Origin: Saccopteryx bilineata
Taxonomy: Eukaryota > Chordata > Mammalia > Chiroptera > Emballonuridae
NCBI RefSeq assembly: GCF_036850765.1
Contig: NC_089490.1
Location: forward strand, 125,764,522 to 125,828,521
Direction of reading: 5' to 3'
Length of the DNA stretch: 64,000 nucleotides
Position numbers and translations under genes: made by a program. Shown in pieces: positions 8,829 to 20,805 of the stretch (position 1 is its first letter; every line of letters starts with the position of its first letter). Under the pieces are notes generated by a model. The model was not told where the DNA came from. It saw only the letters and a program-made list of their open reading frames with translations, and searched no databases.

Positions 8829-10170
8829 TGATTAAAAGCCTTTAAGCAAACTCTTGGCCAATACAGAAAGAATCCATAAAAGAGTAGTGTCCTTAACATG
8901 TTCACCAAGTCCAAGTTGGCCCCATCACCATGCCAAATCCCTGAAAAATGCAACCCAACTACAGTTCAGTCTGTTAGGAGCTGTCAAAGGGAGCAGGAGT
9001 CCAGAAAAAGTACACATCCAGGAAAAGTCCGCATGGCACTGGAATTGTTGTCACCATTCTATACTTTGCAGCTCATGTCCAAGTCCCAATGACCGCTGCT
9101 TCTAGCTGGTAATGATTCAGGTAGACTGGAAAAGCCATTTGCAGCATGCATGGATATGGAGCTTCTGTTCTCCTCTCCCTGGAGAGATGAGACCAGGTTG
9201 CTTTTCCCTGGAGCTCTGCAACTGTGGCATGGTAAAGAGAACCTTGGGATACACTAAGCTGGGTGGCAAAGGTAGATTCATAATAGAAGTTGGCAAAAAG
9301 GGGAAAGAGAGCTCTAAATTAGGAGTAGGTCCCAGCCTGAAATATGAGTGGGGCACTGAGTTAGGAGGGATAAAGGAAACACTATATATTAAGCAAAGCA
9401 GCAGAAAATAGGACTATCAACACCCACAACAGAGATCTTTGAGGGGAGAATAAAAAACCTGACTATTCAGGCAAAACATAGTTAAGTTGCCCTTGTGCAA
9501 ATGATATCAGTTTACCTGCTTCTTGGAAGAAATACCCTAGTCTTGTCCACAGTGTCGTAGATAGGGCCAATGGCCCTGGGCACCTTCAGCCTTCAGTGGC
9601 AAACCCCAGCATTCTGGGCAAGGTTAGGTCATAGGTGGCTGGAACAGGGCTGGAAGAGACTGAACCCTCCCTTAGAGGAGCGAGGGGGAAGCCTACCTTC
9701 CAGTGTCCCTGTTTCCTCACAGCAGAGGCATGTAAGCCTGGCAGGCTTTAGCTTAATGACCTTCCTTTCCACTATTGAAGCAGGACCCAGATGGCATCCT
9801 ATGAGACCCCTTTGGGGTGTTGGAGCCTTTAAGGGTGTATCCTAAAAGCTGGTAGTTCCCCTGATCTCTATTGGGCTTTTTCTGCCTCTAGGTGTCTTAA
9901 AAGCCATGCTCAGAAGATCTCGCTGAGGGGTTGAGGATCCCCATCCGCCTATATAAATCTTTTCCATATATCTGGAGCTATTTGGAAAAAGACAAAACAG
10001 TGTTATTAGCTGGATCTAATAAAGAAGGTAGTAGTTTGCAGGCAAAAAAGATTTGGTGTCTCCTGTTCATCAGCATTCAAAAGAAATGTAAATTTTTTTT
10101 TAAGTAAAAAGTATGATATGGTAGACCCATAGGAGTTCCAGGATATGACTACCCCCTTTAAAAAAAAAAT
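8829..10170. other. Unassigned sequence
   Basis: No convincing gene or repeat was recognised. Base composition is less AT-rich than the flanks (9,100-9,900), with several open stretches up to about 99 codons. None shows a domain. The 9,850-10,170 part may continue the class II ERV remnant on the minus strand (downstream of its integrase), but I cannot show this. Confidence 0.4.
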
Positions 10171-10174
10171 TTTT

Positions 10175-11340
10175 TTTTAATTGACCTTAAAATGTTTGCT
10201 GAGTACACTTTAATAATACCTTAACTTTAAAGATTGTAAGCATGACAAAATACAGTGAATGCTTTTGCTCCATATGCAGGAGCATTTTCAGTTTAGCCAG
10301 TTTAGGAAATCCAATAATAGAACAATGCATACAGACAATGAGCTATAACATGCTTAGCAGCCTCTCCTGTTCTGACAGAGGTTACTGTAGATCGTAATAT
10401 GTATCCACTGTAATGTGGACATATGACTGTTTGCCAAATGAAGGTATATGAGTAACATCCATCTGCCAAAGTTGTCCTGGTAGGGGTCCTTGAGGGTTAA
10501 CTCTAAATGAAGGGGCAGTATAGGACCCCTTGGACAGGATTTCGCAATCTGCCGTGCTGCTTCCCGAGAAAGTTGAAAATGTTTACACTGGGCTGCAGCG
10601 TTCTGGTGATGAGACTGACTTGCTCGGTCTGTCATGGTTGCTCTATATAATTTTCTTTTGGGTAGCTTGATCAATAAGGGCATTCCTAGGCCCTGGCTCT
10701 ACCTCAGTGGTAGAGCCTTGGCTTGGTGTGCAGGATTCCCGGGATCGACTCCCAGTCTAAGCACACAGAAGAAGCGCCCATCTATTTCTCCACCCCTCCC
10801 CCTCTCCCTCCTCCCGCCTCTCTCTTCCCCTCCCGCAGCCAAGGCTCCACCGGAGCAAAGCCACCCCGGGCACTAAGGATGGCCCCATGGCCTCTGCCTT
10901 AGTGGCCAGAATGGCTCTGGTTGCAACAGAGCAACACCCCAGATGGGCAGAGCATTTCCCCCTGGTAGGCATGCCAGGTGGATCCCGGTCAGGCGCATGC
11001 AGGAGTCTGTCCGACTGCCTCTCCATTTCCATCTTCAGAAAACTACAAAAAATAAATAAATAAAAGAAAAAATACAACAATAAAAAAAAATAAAGAAAAA
11101 AAAAGAAAAGAAAAAAAGGGCATTCCCTTGTGCTAAAGCTCCAGGGAGCATGAAGTGAGCTTGAGTATGTCCTATGAAACATGGAGCTCTATGTTGACAT
11201 ATAAGTCTTTGAAGGAGGAACTGCTGAAATAGTTCATCAGCATTTGTCCCTAAGACAGCAGTCTTTATAGTGGAAACACCATAAGTAAATATTTGCTGTC
11301 TGTCTATACATTAAAGGGGGAATATGGCAAATGCTGAAAA
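10175..11340 (-). pseudogene. Class II (betaretrovirus-like) ERV pol remnant: RNase H end and integrase
   Basis: The minus strand encodes a decayed RNase H C-terminus (about 11,120-11,175, HTQAHFMLPGAL-like), then the integrase HHCC region (SHHQNAAAQ ... [12 protein letters not shown], about 10,545-10,625). The catalytic core follows: WQMDVTH (10,448-10,468, one frame away from the preceding open frame), VRTGEA (about 10,360), and TENAPAY (about 10,278-10,294), where the second catalytic Asp is Glu. Sequence order and these words fit class II ERVs rather than the gamma type at 3-6 kb. It is interrupted by a SINE at 10,687-11,115 with an 11-bp TSD and ends where the L1 starts at about 11,347. 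Non-functional. Confidence 0.75.
10687..11115 (+). mobile_element. Rhin-type tRNA-SINE
   Basis: The tRNA-like head (acctcagtggtagagccttgg, B-box ggatcgactcc) is followed by the long body gcgcccatctatttctccacc ... gagtctgtccgactgcctctcc and a long A-rich tail. The TSD aagggcattcc is present at 10,676-10,686 and 11,116-11,126. It lies inside the class II ERV remnant. Confidence 0.92.
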
Positions 11341-11438
11341 GCCATGATCTTTGTGCCCCTCCCCTCCCCCAACCCTCTCCCTCTCCTCCCCCCACCCTGT
11401 AACCCCAACACTGTTGTCCATGTCTCTGAGTCTTATCT

Positions 11439-14400
11439 TTATGTCTCACCTATGTATGGAATCCTATAGTTCTTAGTTTTTTCTGATTTATTTCTTTCGC
11501 TCAGTATAATGTTATCAAGGCCCATCCATGCTGTTGTAAAAGGTCCTATGTCATCATTTCTTATGGCTGAGTAGTATTCCATAGTATATATATATACCAA
11601 AGCTTTTTAATCCACTCATCCTCTGATGGACACTTGGGCTGTTTCCAAATCTTTGCTATTGTGAACAATGCTGCCATAAACATGGGGGTGCATTTCTTCT
11701 TTTCAAACAGTGCTATGGTGTTCTTGGGGTATATTTCTAACAGTGGTATAGCTGGGTCAAAAGGCAGTTCGATTCTTAATTTCTTGAGGAATCTCCATAC
11801 TGTTTTCCACAGTGGCTGCACCAGTCTGCATTCCCACCAGAAGTGCAGGAGGGTTCCCTTTTCTCCACATCCTTGCCAGCACTTATTCTGTGTTGTTTTG
11901 TTGATGAGCGGCATTCTGACTGGTGTGAGGTGATATCTCATTGTGGTTTTAATTTGCATTTCTCTAATCATTAGTGATGTTGAACATTTCTTCATATGCA
12001 TATTGGCCATCTGTGTGTCCTCTTTGGAGAAGTGTCTATTCATTTCTTTTGCCCATTTTTGGACTGGATTGTTTATCTTCCTGGTATTAAGTTTTACAAG
12101 TTCTTTATAAATTTTGGTTATTAACCCTTTATCAGACGCAATGTGAAATATATTCTCCCATTGTGTAGTTTGTCTTTTTATTCTGTTCTTATTGTCTTTA
12201 GCTGTGCAAAAGCTTTTTAGTTTGATAAAGTCCCATTTGTTTATCCTGTCTTTTATTTCACTTGCCTGTGGAGACAAATCAGCAAATATATTGCTGCGAG
12301 AGATGTCAGAGAGCTTACTGCCTATGTTTTCTTCTAAGATGCTTATGGTTTCACGGCTTACATTTAAGTCTTTTATCCATTCTGAGTTTATTTTTGTGAG
12401 TGGTGTAAGTTGGTGGTCTAGTTTCATTTTTTTGCAGGTAGCTTTCCAATTTTCCCAACACCATTTGTTGAAGAGGCTATCTTTACTCCATTGTATTTTC
12501 TTACCTCCTTTGTCAAATATCAGTTGTCCATAGAGCTGTGGGTTTCTTTCTGGGTTCTCTGTTCTGTTCCATTGATCTATATGCCTGTTCTTATGCCAGT
12601 ACCATGCTGTTTTGAGTACAATGGCCTTATAATATAACTTGATATCCGGAAGTGTGACACCTCCTGCTTTATTCTTCCTTTTCAATATTGCTGAGGCTAT
12701 TCGTGTTCTCTTTTGGTTCCATATAAATTTTTGGAATATGTGTTCTATGTCTTTGAAGTAAGTCATTGGTATTTTAATCGGTATTGCATTGAATTTATAA
12801 ATTGCCTTGGGTAATATAGACATTTTAATGATGTTTATTTTTCCTAACCATGAGCACAGTATATGCCTCCACTTATTCGTATCTTCCCTGATTTCTTTTA
12901 TCAATGTTTTATAATTTTCCGAGTACAAGTCTTTAATATCCTTGATTAGATTTATTCCTAGGTACTTTATTTTTTTGGTTGCAATGGTAAAGGGGATTGA
13001 TTCCTTGATTTCTCTTTCTGACAGTTCATTATTAGTGTATAAAAATGCCTCTGATTTCTGACTATTGATTTTATATCCTGCCACCTTGCCGAATTCATAT
13101 ATCAGGTCTAGTAGTTTTTTGACTGAGATTTTAGGGTTTTCTATATACAATATCATGTCATGTGCAAATAATGATAATTTTACTTCTTCTTTTCCAATTT
13201 GGATGCCTTTTATTTCTTTTTCTTGTCTGATTGCTGTGGCTAGGACTTCTAGAACAATGTTGAATAAGAGTGGTGAAAGGGGGCACCCCTGTCTTGTTCC
13301 TGATCTTAAGGGGATTGCTTTTAATTTTTGCCCATTGAGTATGATGTTGGCTGTGGGTTTGTCATAGATGGCCTTTATCATGTTGAGGTATGTTCCCTGT
13401 ATTCTCGCTTTGCTGAGAGTTTTGATCATGAATGGGTGCTGGATTTTATCAAATGCTTTTTCTGCATCTATTGAAATTATCATGTAATTTTTCTCCTTTC
13501 TTTTGTTTATGTGATGAATCACATTGATTGATTTGTGAATATTGTACCAGCCTTGCCTCCCAAGAATAAATCCCACTTGATCATGGTGTATGATTTTTTT
13601 CATATATTGCTGGATCCGGTTTGCTAATATTTTGTTGAGGATTTTTGCATCTAAGTTCATCAGGGATATTGGCCTATAATTTTCTTTTTTTGTGTTGTCT
13701 TTGCCTGGTTTTGGAATCAGAATTATGCTCGCCCCATAAAAGAAGTTTGGAAGTCTTCCTTCCTCTTGAATTTTTTGAAATAGCTTGAGAAGGATAGGAG
13801 TTAGTTCTTCTTTGAATATTTGGTAGAATTCACTTGTGAAGCCATCAGGCCCAGGACTTTTCTTTTTTGGGAGTTTTTTGATAGCTGTTTCAATCTCATT
13901 TGTTGTAATTGGTCTGTTTAGGTTTTCTGATCCTTCCAGATTGATTTTTGGAAGATTATATGATTCAAGGAATTTGTCCATTTCATCTAGGTTGTCTAGT
14001 TTTTTGATGTACAGTTCTTCATAGTATTTTCTTACAATATTTTGTATTTCTGTTGTGTCAGTTGTTATTTCTCCTCTCTCATTTCTAATTTTATTTATTT
14101 GAGTCCTCTCTTTTTTTCTTGGTGAGTCTCGTTAAAAGTTCATCGATCTTGTTTACCTTTTCAAAGAACCAGCTCCTGGTTTCATTGATCCTCTGTATTG
14201 TTTCTTTAGCCTCTATGTCATTTATTTCTGCTCTGATCTTTATTACTTCCTTCTTTCTACTAGCTCTGGGCTTTACTTGCGCTTCTTTTTCTAGTTCTTT
14301 TAAATGCAGGGTTAAGTTGTTTATTTGAGCTTTTTCTAGCTTCTTGAGGTATGCCTGTAATGCTATAAACTTCCCTCTCAGGACTGCTTTTGCTGTGTCC

Positions 14401-15259
14401 CATAAATTTTGAGTTGATGTATGCTCATTATCGTTTGTTTCTAGGAATTTTTAAATTTCTTCTTTGATCTCAATGTTAACCCATTTGTTATTTAATAACG
14501 TACTATTTAGTTTCCAAGTGTTTGAATGTTTTTCAATTTTTCTATTGTGGTTGATTTCTAGTTTAATGCTATTGTGATCAGAGAAAGTGCTCGATATGAT
14601 TTCAATCTTCTTAAATTTGTTAAGACCGCATTTGTGCCTTAACATGTGGTCTATTCTAGAGAATGTACCATGAGCGCTTGAAAAGAATGTATATTCTGCT
14701 GTTTTAGGGTGAAAGGTTCTGAAGATATCTATTAAATCAAGTTCATCTAATATGTCCTTTAAGTCTGCTGTTTCTTTGTTAATTTTCTTTCTTGAGGATC
14801 TATCTAATGATGTTAATGAGGTATTGAAATCCCCTACTATTATAGTATTGCTGTTGATCTCGTCCTTTAAGTCCATCAAAGTCTGCTTTATATATTTAGG
14901 TGCTCCTATATTAGGTGCGTAGATATTTATAATGGTTATATCTTCCTTTTGGATTGCTCACTTTATCATTATGTAGTGACCTTCTTTATCTCTAACTATG
15001 GCCTTTGTTTTAAAGTACATTTTGTCTGATATAAGTATTGCTATCCCAGCTCTTTTTTCATTTCCATTTGCGTGAACTATTTTTCCCATCCTTTTATCTT
15101 CAGTCTGTGTGCATCTTTTGATTTAAGGTGTATCTCCTGTAGACAGCATATGTATGGGTCCTATTTTCTTATCCATGCAGGTACCCTATGTCACTTGATT
15201 GGATCATTTAATCCATTAACATTTAAGGTTATTACTGATATGTAATTGTTTATTGCCAT
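11439..15259 (-). pseudogene. L1 ORF2 (endonuclease/reverse transcriptase), inactivated
   Basis: Span of 3,821 bp, about 1,273 codons, matching normal L1 ORF2 length. The endonuclease part (15,259-about 14,450) has stops at 15,191-15,193 and about 14,956 and at the 3' side (14,451). A short A-tract length change near 14,117 shifts the frame. From 13,981 to 11,561 an uninterrupted 806-codon frame holds the reverse transcriptase: [60 protein letters not shown]. The catalytic FADD box reads FAHD (near 13,160), which removes an essential metal-binding Asp. The Cys-rich C-terminus follows ([18 protein letters not shown]), with a final frameshift after 11,561. Confidence 0.92.
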
Positions 15260-15316
15260 TTTTTTCTTTAAAACTGTTTTCCTCTTTTGCTATATTCTTT
15301 TTTTCCTTTGGTCTAT

Positions 15317-16229
15317 TTACAACAGGTCCCTTAGCATTTCTTGCAGCCTTGGTTTGGTTGTAATGAATTCCTTGAGTTGTTTTTTGTCTGTAAAGCTTTT
15401 TATTTCATCTTCAATTTTAAATTATAGCCTTGCTGGATAAAGTAGTCTTGGTTGTAGGTTCTTGTTCTGCATTACTTTGAATATTTCTTGCCATTCCCTT
15501 CTGGCCTCAAGTGTTTCTGTTGAGAAGTCAGAAGTCATCCTTATGGGGGGCTCCTTTGTAGGTGATAGTCGTTTTTTCTCTAGCAGCTTTTAATATCTTC
15601 TCTTTATCATTTAGCTTTGGTATTTTAATTATGATGTGTCTTGGTGTTGGTTTCTTTGGGTTTCTCCTTAATGGAGTTCTCTGTGCTTCCTGAGCATGTG
15701 AAATGTTTTCCTGCCTTAATTGGGGGAAGTTTTCCGCTATGATATGTTTGAACAAAGTCTCTATCCCTTGTTCTTTCTTTTCTTCTTCAGGAACCCCTAT
15801 GATGCGGATGTTATTTCTCTTCATGTTGTCACAGAGCTCTCTTAGAGTTTCCTCAGACTTTTTGAGTCTCTTTTCTTTTTTCTGCTCTGCTTCTGTGCCT
15901 TTATTTATCATGTCCTCTAACTCACTGATTTGATTTTCCGCTTCATCCATCCTGCTTTTAATTCCTTCCATTGTATTCTTTATTTCAGATATTGTATTTG
16001 TCATTTCTGACTGATTCTTTTTTATTATTTCAATGTCCTTTTTTATATTTGTTATCTCTTTATTTAGGTTTTCATAATGGCCATCTATTGTTGTTCTAAT
16101 ATCTTTGAGCATCCTAACAATTGTTATTTTAAACTCTGCATCTGGTAATTTGGTTATATCTGATTCACTTATGTCCTTTTCTGGGGATTTCTCTTGGTTT
16201 ATTTGTGTTGTATTTCTCTGCCTCCACAT
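15317..16229 (-). pseudogene. L1 ORF1 (RNA-binding protein), one frameshift
   Basis: Starts at the Met of MWRQRNTTQINQEKSPEK and ends at the TAA at 15,317-15,319. The span is 913 bp, one more than 304 codons, consistent with a single +1 change. The extra base is in the G6 run at 15,545-15,550. The order is a coiled coil rich in K/E/I (residues about 40-130), an RRM-like part (ETLRELCDNMKRNNIRIIGVPE) and the C-terminal domain (TPRHIIIKIPKLNDKEKILKAA). ORF1p normally trimerises and coats L1 RNA. The upstream in-frame Met at 16,274 is less likely, since it lies in the 5' UTR. Confidence 0.9.
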
Positions 16230-17526
16230 TTTCTCTTCACGAGAGTGGCTGTGATCACACGCTCGGGTGTACAAGCGTTGGTGGCCTTGTACAACGTCCC
16301 ATGTGTGACGTTATGCTCGGTCCTTAGGGCACTGGCGAGCACCTTTGCTCAGCTGCTGGTCTCCGCCTGTTTCTGGGCTTTCGCCCTGCCCTTGCAGGAG
16401 GAGCCTGTTCAAGGGACGGCTGCTAGCCTTGGCTCTACAGCCTGGCAGGACTGCGTGCCCAAGCCCAGCTCAGTAGTGGAACTCCGCCTCTTCTGGGCTT
16501 TTGGCTCCACCCTCGTGGGAGGAGCTGGCTACCAAGTCAGACCGCAAGCCTGGGTTGCACGGGCGGGGCAAGGCTGTGCTCCTCTGCCCTTGCTCAGGGG
16601 CTGGTCTCCACCCTTTCCAGGGTTCCTGCCCTTCTCCCGCAGGCTGGATTACAGGCTGCCAGCAGCTGAGCTTGACCACTTTTGCACACCCCTTTCTCCC
16701 CAGCCGGGCAAGATTGAGCTCACACCTGAGCCCAGTGGTGGCCAGCTGGCTTTCGCCCCTACCAGCAGAACCACGCTTTTGTCTTCTGCTGCCACCCACC
16801 CTCCGGCGAGCCCTCAGCTGAGTGGTTGGGGGCGTTGCAGCTCGGACCCTAAGACTCACTACTGTAGACCCAAAAGCTCCCTCCTTCTATGCGACTCTGC
16901 TCTGAGTGCCGCGAGGGAGCTTGTTTGGCTGCTCTTCTGCTTCCCTTTGCTGGTATTGCTGCTTCTGGGGGAAATATTCACTTCAGCTTTGGGGAGTGAC
17001 TCATTCCAGGGGTTAGGGTGGCTATCTCCCAAAATGTTTCTCCCTGTGCCTTCTAGATTACACTCTCTTCCTGTTACGCTGGTCCTCTCCTCTCTCCCCA
17101 TCCCCAGGAGCCCCGGGTGAGTGGTTGTGAGAGAGATGTTCTGCACAGTCCCTATAAGAAGAATCCTGGGTCTGAGAAATCAGACTCTTTCTCACAAACA
17201 GTATCCTGACTTGTTTCCAGCTAAATACTTTCCTTACACCTCTTCTGGGCTCTGGGGCTGCAGGCTGGGGTTTTGTTCCTGGGGCTCAGGACCCTTCCCC
17301 TTCTGCTAAACTCACTTCCCGCCACGCGAGTCTCTCCCTGCTGCCGTTCGCTCCGGGAGCTGGGCATCCCTCTCCACGTTTCCACTTTTTCTACCAGTCT
17401 CGGTGTGGCTTCTTCAGTGTTCCTTGGTTGAAGAGTCCTCTTAGTTTAGTCCAAAGTTGGTTTTTCCAGATGCTAGTTCTTAAAATTAGTTTGTAATCCA
17501 CTTTGGTTCTGGGAGGTAGATGTCTA
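16230..17526 (-). promoter_or_regulatory. L1 5' UTR (internal promoter region)
   Basis: GC-rich 1.3-kb leader, clearly homologous to 47,876-49,141 and 62,788-64,000. In live L1 this segment carries the internal RNA polymerase II promoter. The long plus-strand open frame at 16,194-17,120 is simply antisense to it. Confidence 0.8.
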
Positions 17527-17778
17527 ATCCGACATCTATTACTTAAGAGGATCCAAATTAATCTCTCTTAAAACACCGGCAGATTTCCTCTTAACAGAGG
17601 AAGTAACTGGATCTCTATCATTTATAGTGATAGACAACAGAATGGCTTTTGGGTTGGCCCACTGACAGGGTCTGTTACTTTGATAAAGACAATCTACAGA
17701 AAACAATAACAAATGTTACATATATGGTCACTCAAAGGATTCTCTAATTAAAGCTCAGAACCAGAAAGTCTGCTTAGC
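17527..17778. other. Short unassigned segment
   Basis: No recognisable repeat. It lies on the far side of the L1 from the class II ERV remnant, so it could be the ERV's continuation or host DNA. Confidence 0.35.
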
Positions 17779-18123
17779 CTGACCAGTGGTGGTGCAGTGG
17801 TTAGAGCTTCAACCTGGGATGCTGAGGTCCCAAATTTGAAACCCTAAGGTTGTTGGCTTGAGTGCAGGCTCATCCAGCTTGAGCGCAGGGTTGCCAGCTT
17901 GAGCATGGGTCATAGACATGATCCAGTGGTCACTGCTTTGAGCCCAAAGATCTCTGACTTGAACTCAAGATCACTGGCTTGAGCAAGAGGTCTCTGGCTT
18001 GGCTGGAGCTACCCTATCAAGGCACATATGAGAAGCAATCAATGAACAACTAAAGTGACACAAGTGCAATTAATGCTTCTCATCTCTCTCCCTTCCTCTA
18101 TCTCTGTCTTAAAGAAAAAAAAA
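17779..18123 (+). repeat. Long bat tRNA-SINE variant
   Basis: tRNA-like head (gcctgaccagtggtggtgca, cagtggttagagc) followed by several degenerate repeats of a ggcttgag motif, then gagaagcaatcaatgaacaac and an A tail. It is the same type as the SINE fragments at 765-1,627 and 34,338-34,515. Confidence 0.8.
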
Positions 18124-18149
18124 AGTCTGCTCATTCACAGCTATTATTC

Positions 18150-18350
18150 AATATTTTTAGGGAGGCTCTAGCCAATAGACACAAGCCAAAATAAATCAAA
18201 GACAGTCAATTGAAAAATGTACATTTAAAATGAGATAACGTTAAAATCCTACTTCTCAATCTTATCAGCAACATTTCAAGTGCTCAATTGCCTCACGTGT
18301 CCTGTGGCTTCCATATTGGACAACACAGATAGAGAACATTTCCATCATCT
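18150..18350. repeat. Ancient DNA-transposon fragment (probable)
   Basis: The words aacatttcaagtgctcaattgcc and ccatattggacaacac are typical of an old mammalian DNA-transposon family whose end reads ...tattggacagcgc. Highly diverged. I do not assign a name. Confidence 0.45.
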
Positions 18351-18929
18351 CAGAAAGTTTGATTTGACATTGCTGCAGTTGAGAAGAAAAGTTGTCAGTA
18401 TCTATCAACCTTTTAAATGTGACTATTTGTTGAATGCATGATTGCAATATTAGCAATAACCTGCTCTACTAAAATGCACAAATTCACAAAAATGTATGTA
18501 TAAAATTGCAGTATTACTAGCAGTATTCAAAAATGAAAATAAATGCCCAACAGAGGAAGGATTTAATAAATTATAGTACATTTATTTTTAACCCATCATA
18601 TGGATATTTGAAAAAAATGACATAGATCTATAATATACTCACAAGGAAAGATGCTTGCTATATATTGTTGAGTGAATCAAACAAACTTGTATACATATAT
18701 TTTTATGTTTCAGGACTAGGACTAGTGAGTAGTAAGCATGCTGCCCAGAATACCTCCTTAAATTTTACACCAAAGATGGTGCATTGACTGTACCCTAGTC
18801 CAGGACTGATATGTTTGCGTGTATGTAAAAAAGTCTTTGAGAAAAATTACATGTGAATAAAGGAGTATTTTTCTTTAACCTTAACCCTTTTCAGTTCTAT
18901 ACTATTTAATGTGTTTTGTGGTTGTTCTT

Positions 18930-18965
<36 letters not shown>

Positions 18966-19797
18966 TGAGGAAGAATATGACCTGAAGCAAGTTATTTGGT
19001 CTATACCCAAGGGGCCAATGGAAAGCACACAGCAATGAAAGACCTACAGTAGCCTAGGGACAGTGTAGCAACATGCTAAGGTTTGAGCTGCCTTTCATGT
19101 TGAGTTCCACATAATTCCTGAGGATTTTTATTTATTTTATTAATACTCTGATCTTTGAACAGAATAAGCACTGCCAGCACTTTTATAGTATAAATAATCA
19201 CACTTGCTCCTGTTTGCATTTTCTCATGTTATAGTCTCGATGCAGTTTAGGAATAGCTCTTCCAGGTCACAGTTTCTGTATAATTACCATGTAATCAGAA
19301 AATTTTAAATGACTCTACCAACACAGAAAAAGGTCAATCATTTGCCAAATGATTACAGTCTCTCAAGTCACCAGCCTATGTACCAATGATGCTGCTAATT
19401 CTGGAGTTTCCGGCACAAACATGAATGACTTCAATCTTTCTTATTCAAAGGCTATTTATATTTTCTTATGATTGATGTTCACAGCCTTGGTTGGTGTGTT
19501 TTTGCAATTTTTTAGTCTCACATAATTACTTTAAATGGGGCTAAGTAACGTTATTTTTCTAGGAGAGCATATACATTTGCTGTGTCCTGTTACCTTTAGT
19601 AAGTAAAGCTTAAAATCAGCTTGCCTTTTTTTTTGAAATTATATAAATACTTTTCACTAAAGATAAGAGTAGGAAGAGTGCCCTATGTTTTATACTGATA
19701 ATAAATTGACACAATTCTCTTGCTATTTATATATTTTATCCATACAGTGTGAGACATTTTCATTGTGTTTGTTGTTTTATAAAAAAAAAACAAACAT
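18351..19797. other. AT-rich unassigned DNA with a (TTG)n microsatellite
   Basis: About 1.4 kb without a recognisable gene or interspersed repeat. A (TGT)n run lies at 18,930-18,964. The minus-strand open frame across it is just poly-Thr from the repeat. Confidence 0.5.
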
Positions 19798-19922
19798 GAC
19801 ACCCTGACCTGTGGTGGCGCAGTGGATAAAGTGTTGACCTGGAATGCTGAGGTCACTGGTTCAAAACCCTAGGTTTGCCTGGCCAATGCACATATGGGAG
19901 TTGATGCTTCCTGCTCCTTCCC

Positions 19923-19958
<36 letters not shown>

Positions 19959-20000
19959 CTAAAATGAATAAATAGTCTTTAAAAAATAAAAATTAAAAAA
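19798..20000 (+). repeat. Short bat tRNA-SINE
   Basis: Head caccctgacctgtggtggcgcagtggataaagtgttgacc, B-box-like ggttcaaaaccc, a (CT)n block (19,927-19,953), then aatgaataaatagtcttt and an A-rich tail. Confidence 0.85.
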
Positions 20001-20805
20001 ATTAAAAAACATGTGAAATAGTTTTCTTCTCTATTTTAAAGCCTTTCAAAACTGCCATAAGAAATCCACCTAATAATCACATCATCCAGATTTGCAATTA
20101 TAAATTAGTAAATGACTGAAATAAATAACAAAGTACAGATTATCTAGTTTTTATTTTTCCCAAGTGTAATTTTTAAAGACAAATGCAGTGTCCCCAAATC
20201 CTCTGTTGTGATAACAGCATGTCACAGTAAGTTTATGGAAGAGTGGAACGTTTTTATCTCAGTCAGCCAGCTGTTTGGGATCCATGATGCCAAACAATAG
20301 ATTTGACCATTTTGCCTAATGACGCGATCAACTTTGGTAACATAAAAATACTGACAGTTGCTTAGAAATTCTAGGTAAGATGATATCACTATAATTTTAG
20401 CTGAAGTTTCATTTCAATAAGGTAACTGCTTATTAATTTCTTTGGGGAGTAACAAACTAAATTAATATTTTACTATAAAATAAACTGGTTCATGTTTTTT
20501 GATGCATATATGTTTGTAAATTTTACTTTTATTTTCAGTTGAAGGAAGACTGAAGTCACTTTTAAAGAAGTCACTTTTAAAGAAGGTTCACTTTGAGCTA
20601 TTTTTAAATTATAGATGTATTTTATTTTAGTCCTATGGTTTTTCTTTTTTTTCTTTTTTATTTATTTTTATTTTTTTGCTAGATTAGGTTGCGTGAAAAA
20701 TAATATTAATGTGTTTCCTAATATTCACAGTTGACCTTGAGAAATTTAAATTTTTTTATTTGCATTATAATTACATGGAAACATTTGCCAGTAATCTTCA
20801 ATAAA
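20001..20805. other. No gene or recognisable repeat
   Basis: AT-rich. It includes a short tandem duplication gaagtcacttttaaagaa at about 20,551-20,584. Confidence 0.5.

Larger units (their letters stand above)
11347..17526 (-). mobile_element. Near-complete L1 retrotransposon, 3' end missing
   Basis: On the minus strand it has a 5' UTR (17,526-16,230), ORF1 (16,229-15,317), ORF2 (15,259-11,439) and the start of the 3' UTR, ending abruptly in the G-rich tract at about 11,347. The terminal ~180 bp and poly(A) seen in the copy at 26,318-26,715 are absent, and no TSD is found. The 5' end aligns with bases about 30-40 of the L1 at 47,876. Both reading frames are broken (see separate entries). The missing 3' end implies later deletion or rearrangement rather than ordinary 5' truncation. 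Confidence 0.9.

Noticed and set aside
11561..13981. 806-codon minus-strand open frame as a host gene
   Set aside because: It is L1 ORF2. Reverse-transcriptase words and the Cys-rich C-terminus are typical, and it lies in L1 context with ORF1 and a 5' UTR upstream.
16194..17120. 308-codon plus-strand open frame
   Set aside because: It is antisense to the GC-rich L1 5' UTR. The homologous region at 63 kb shows the same kind of chance frame.
17506..17540. Short inverted repeat agatgtc...gacatct as a regulatory palindrome
   Set aside because: A 7-bp arm at the L1 border is likely chance. Nothing else supports function.
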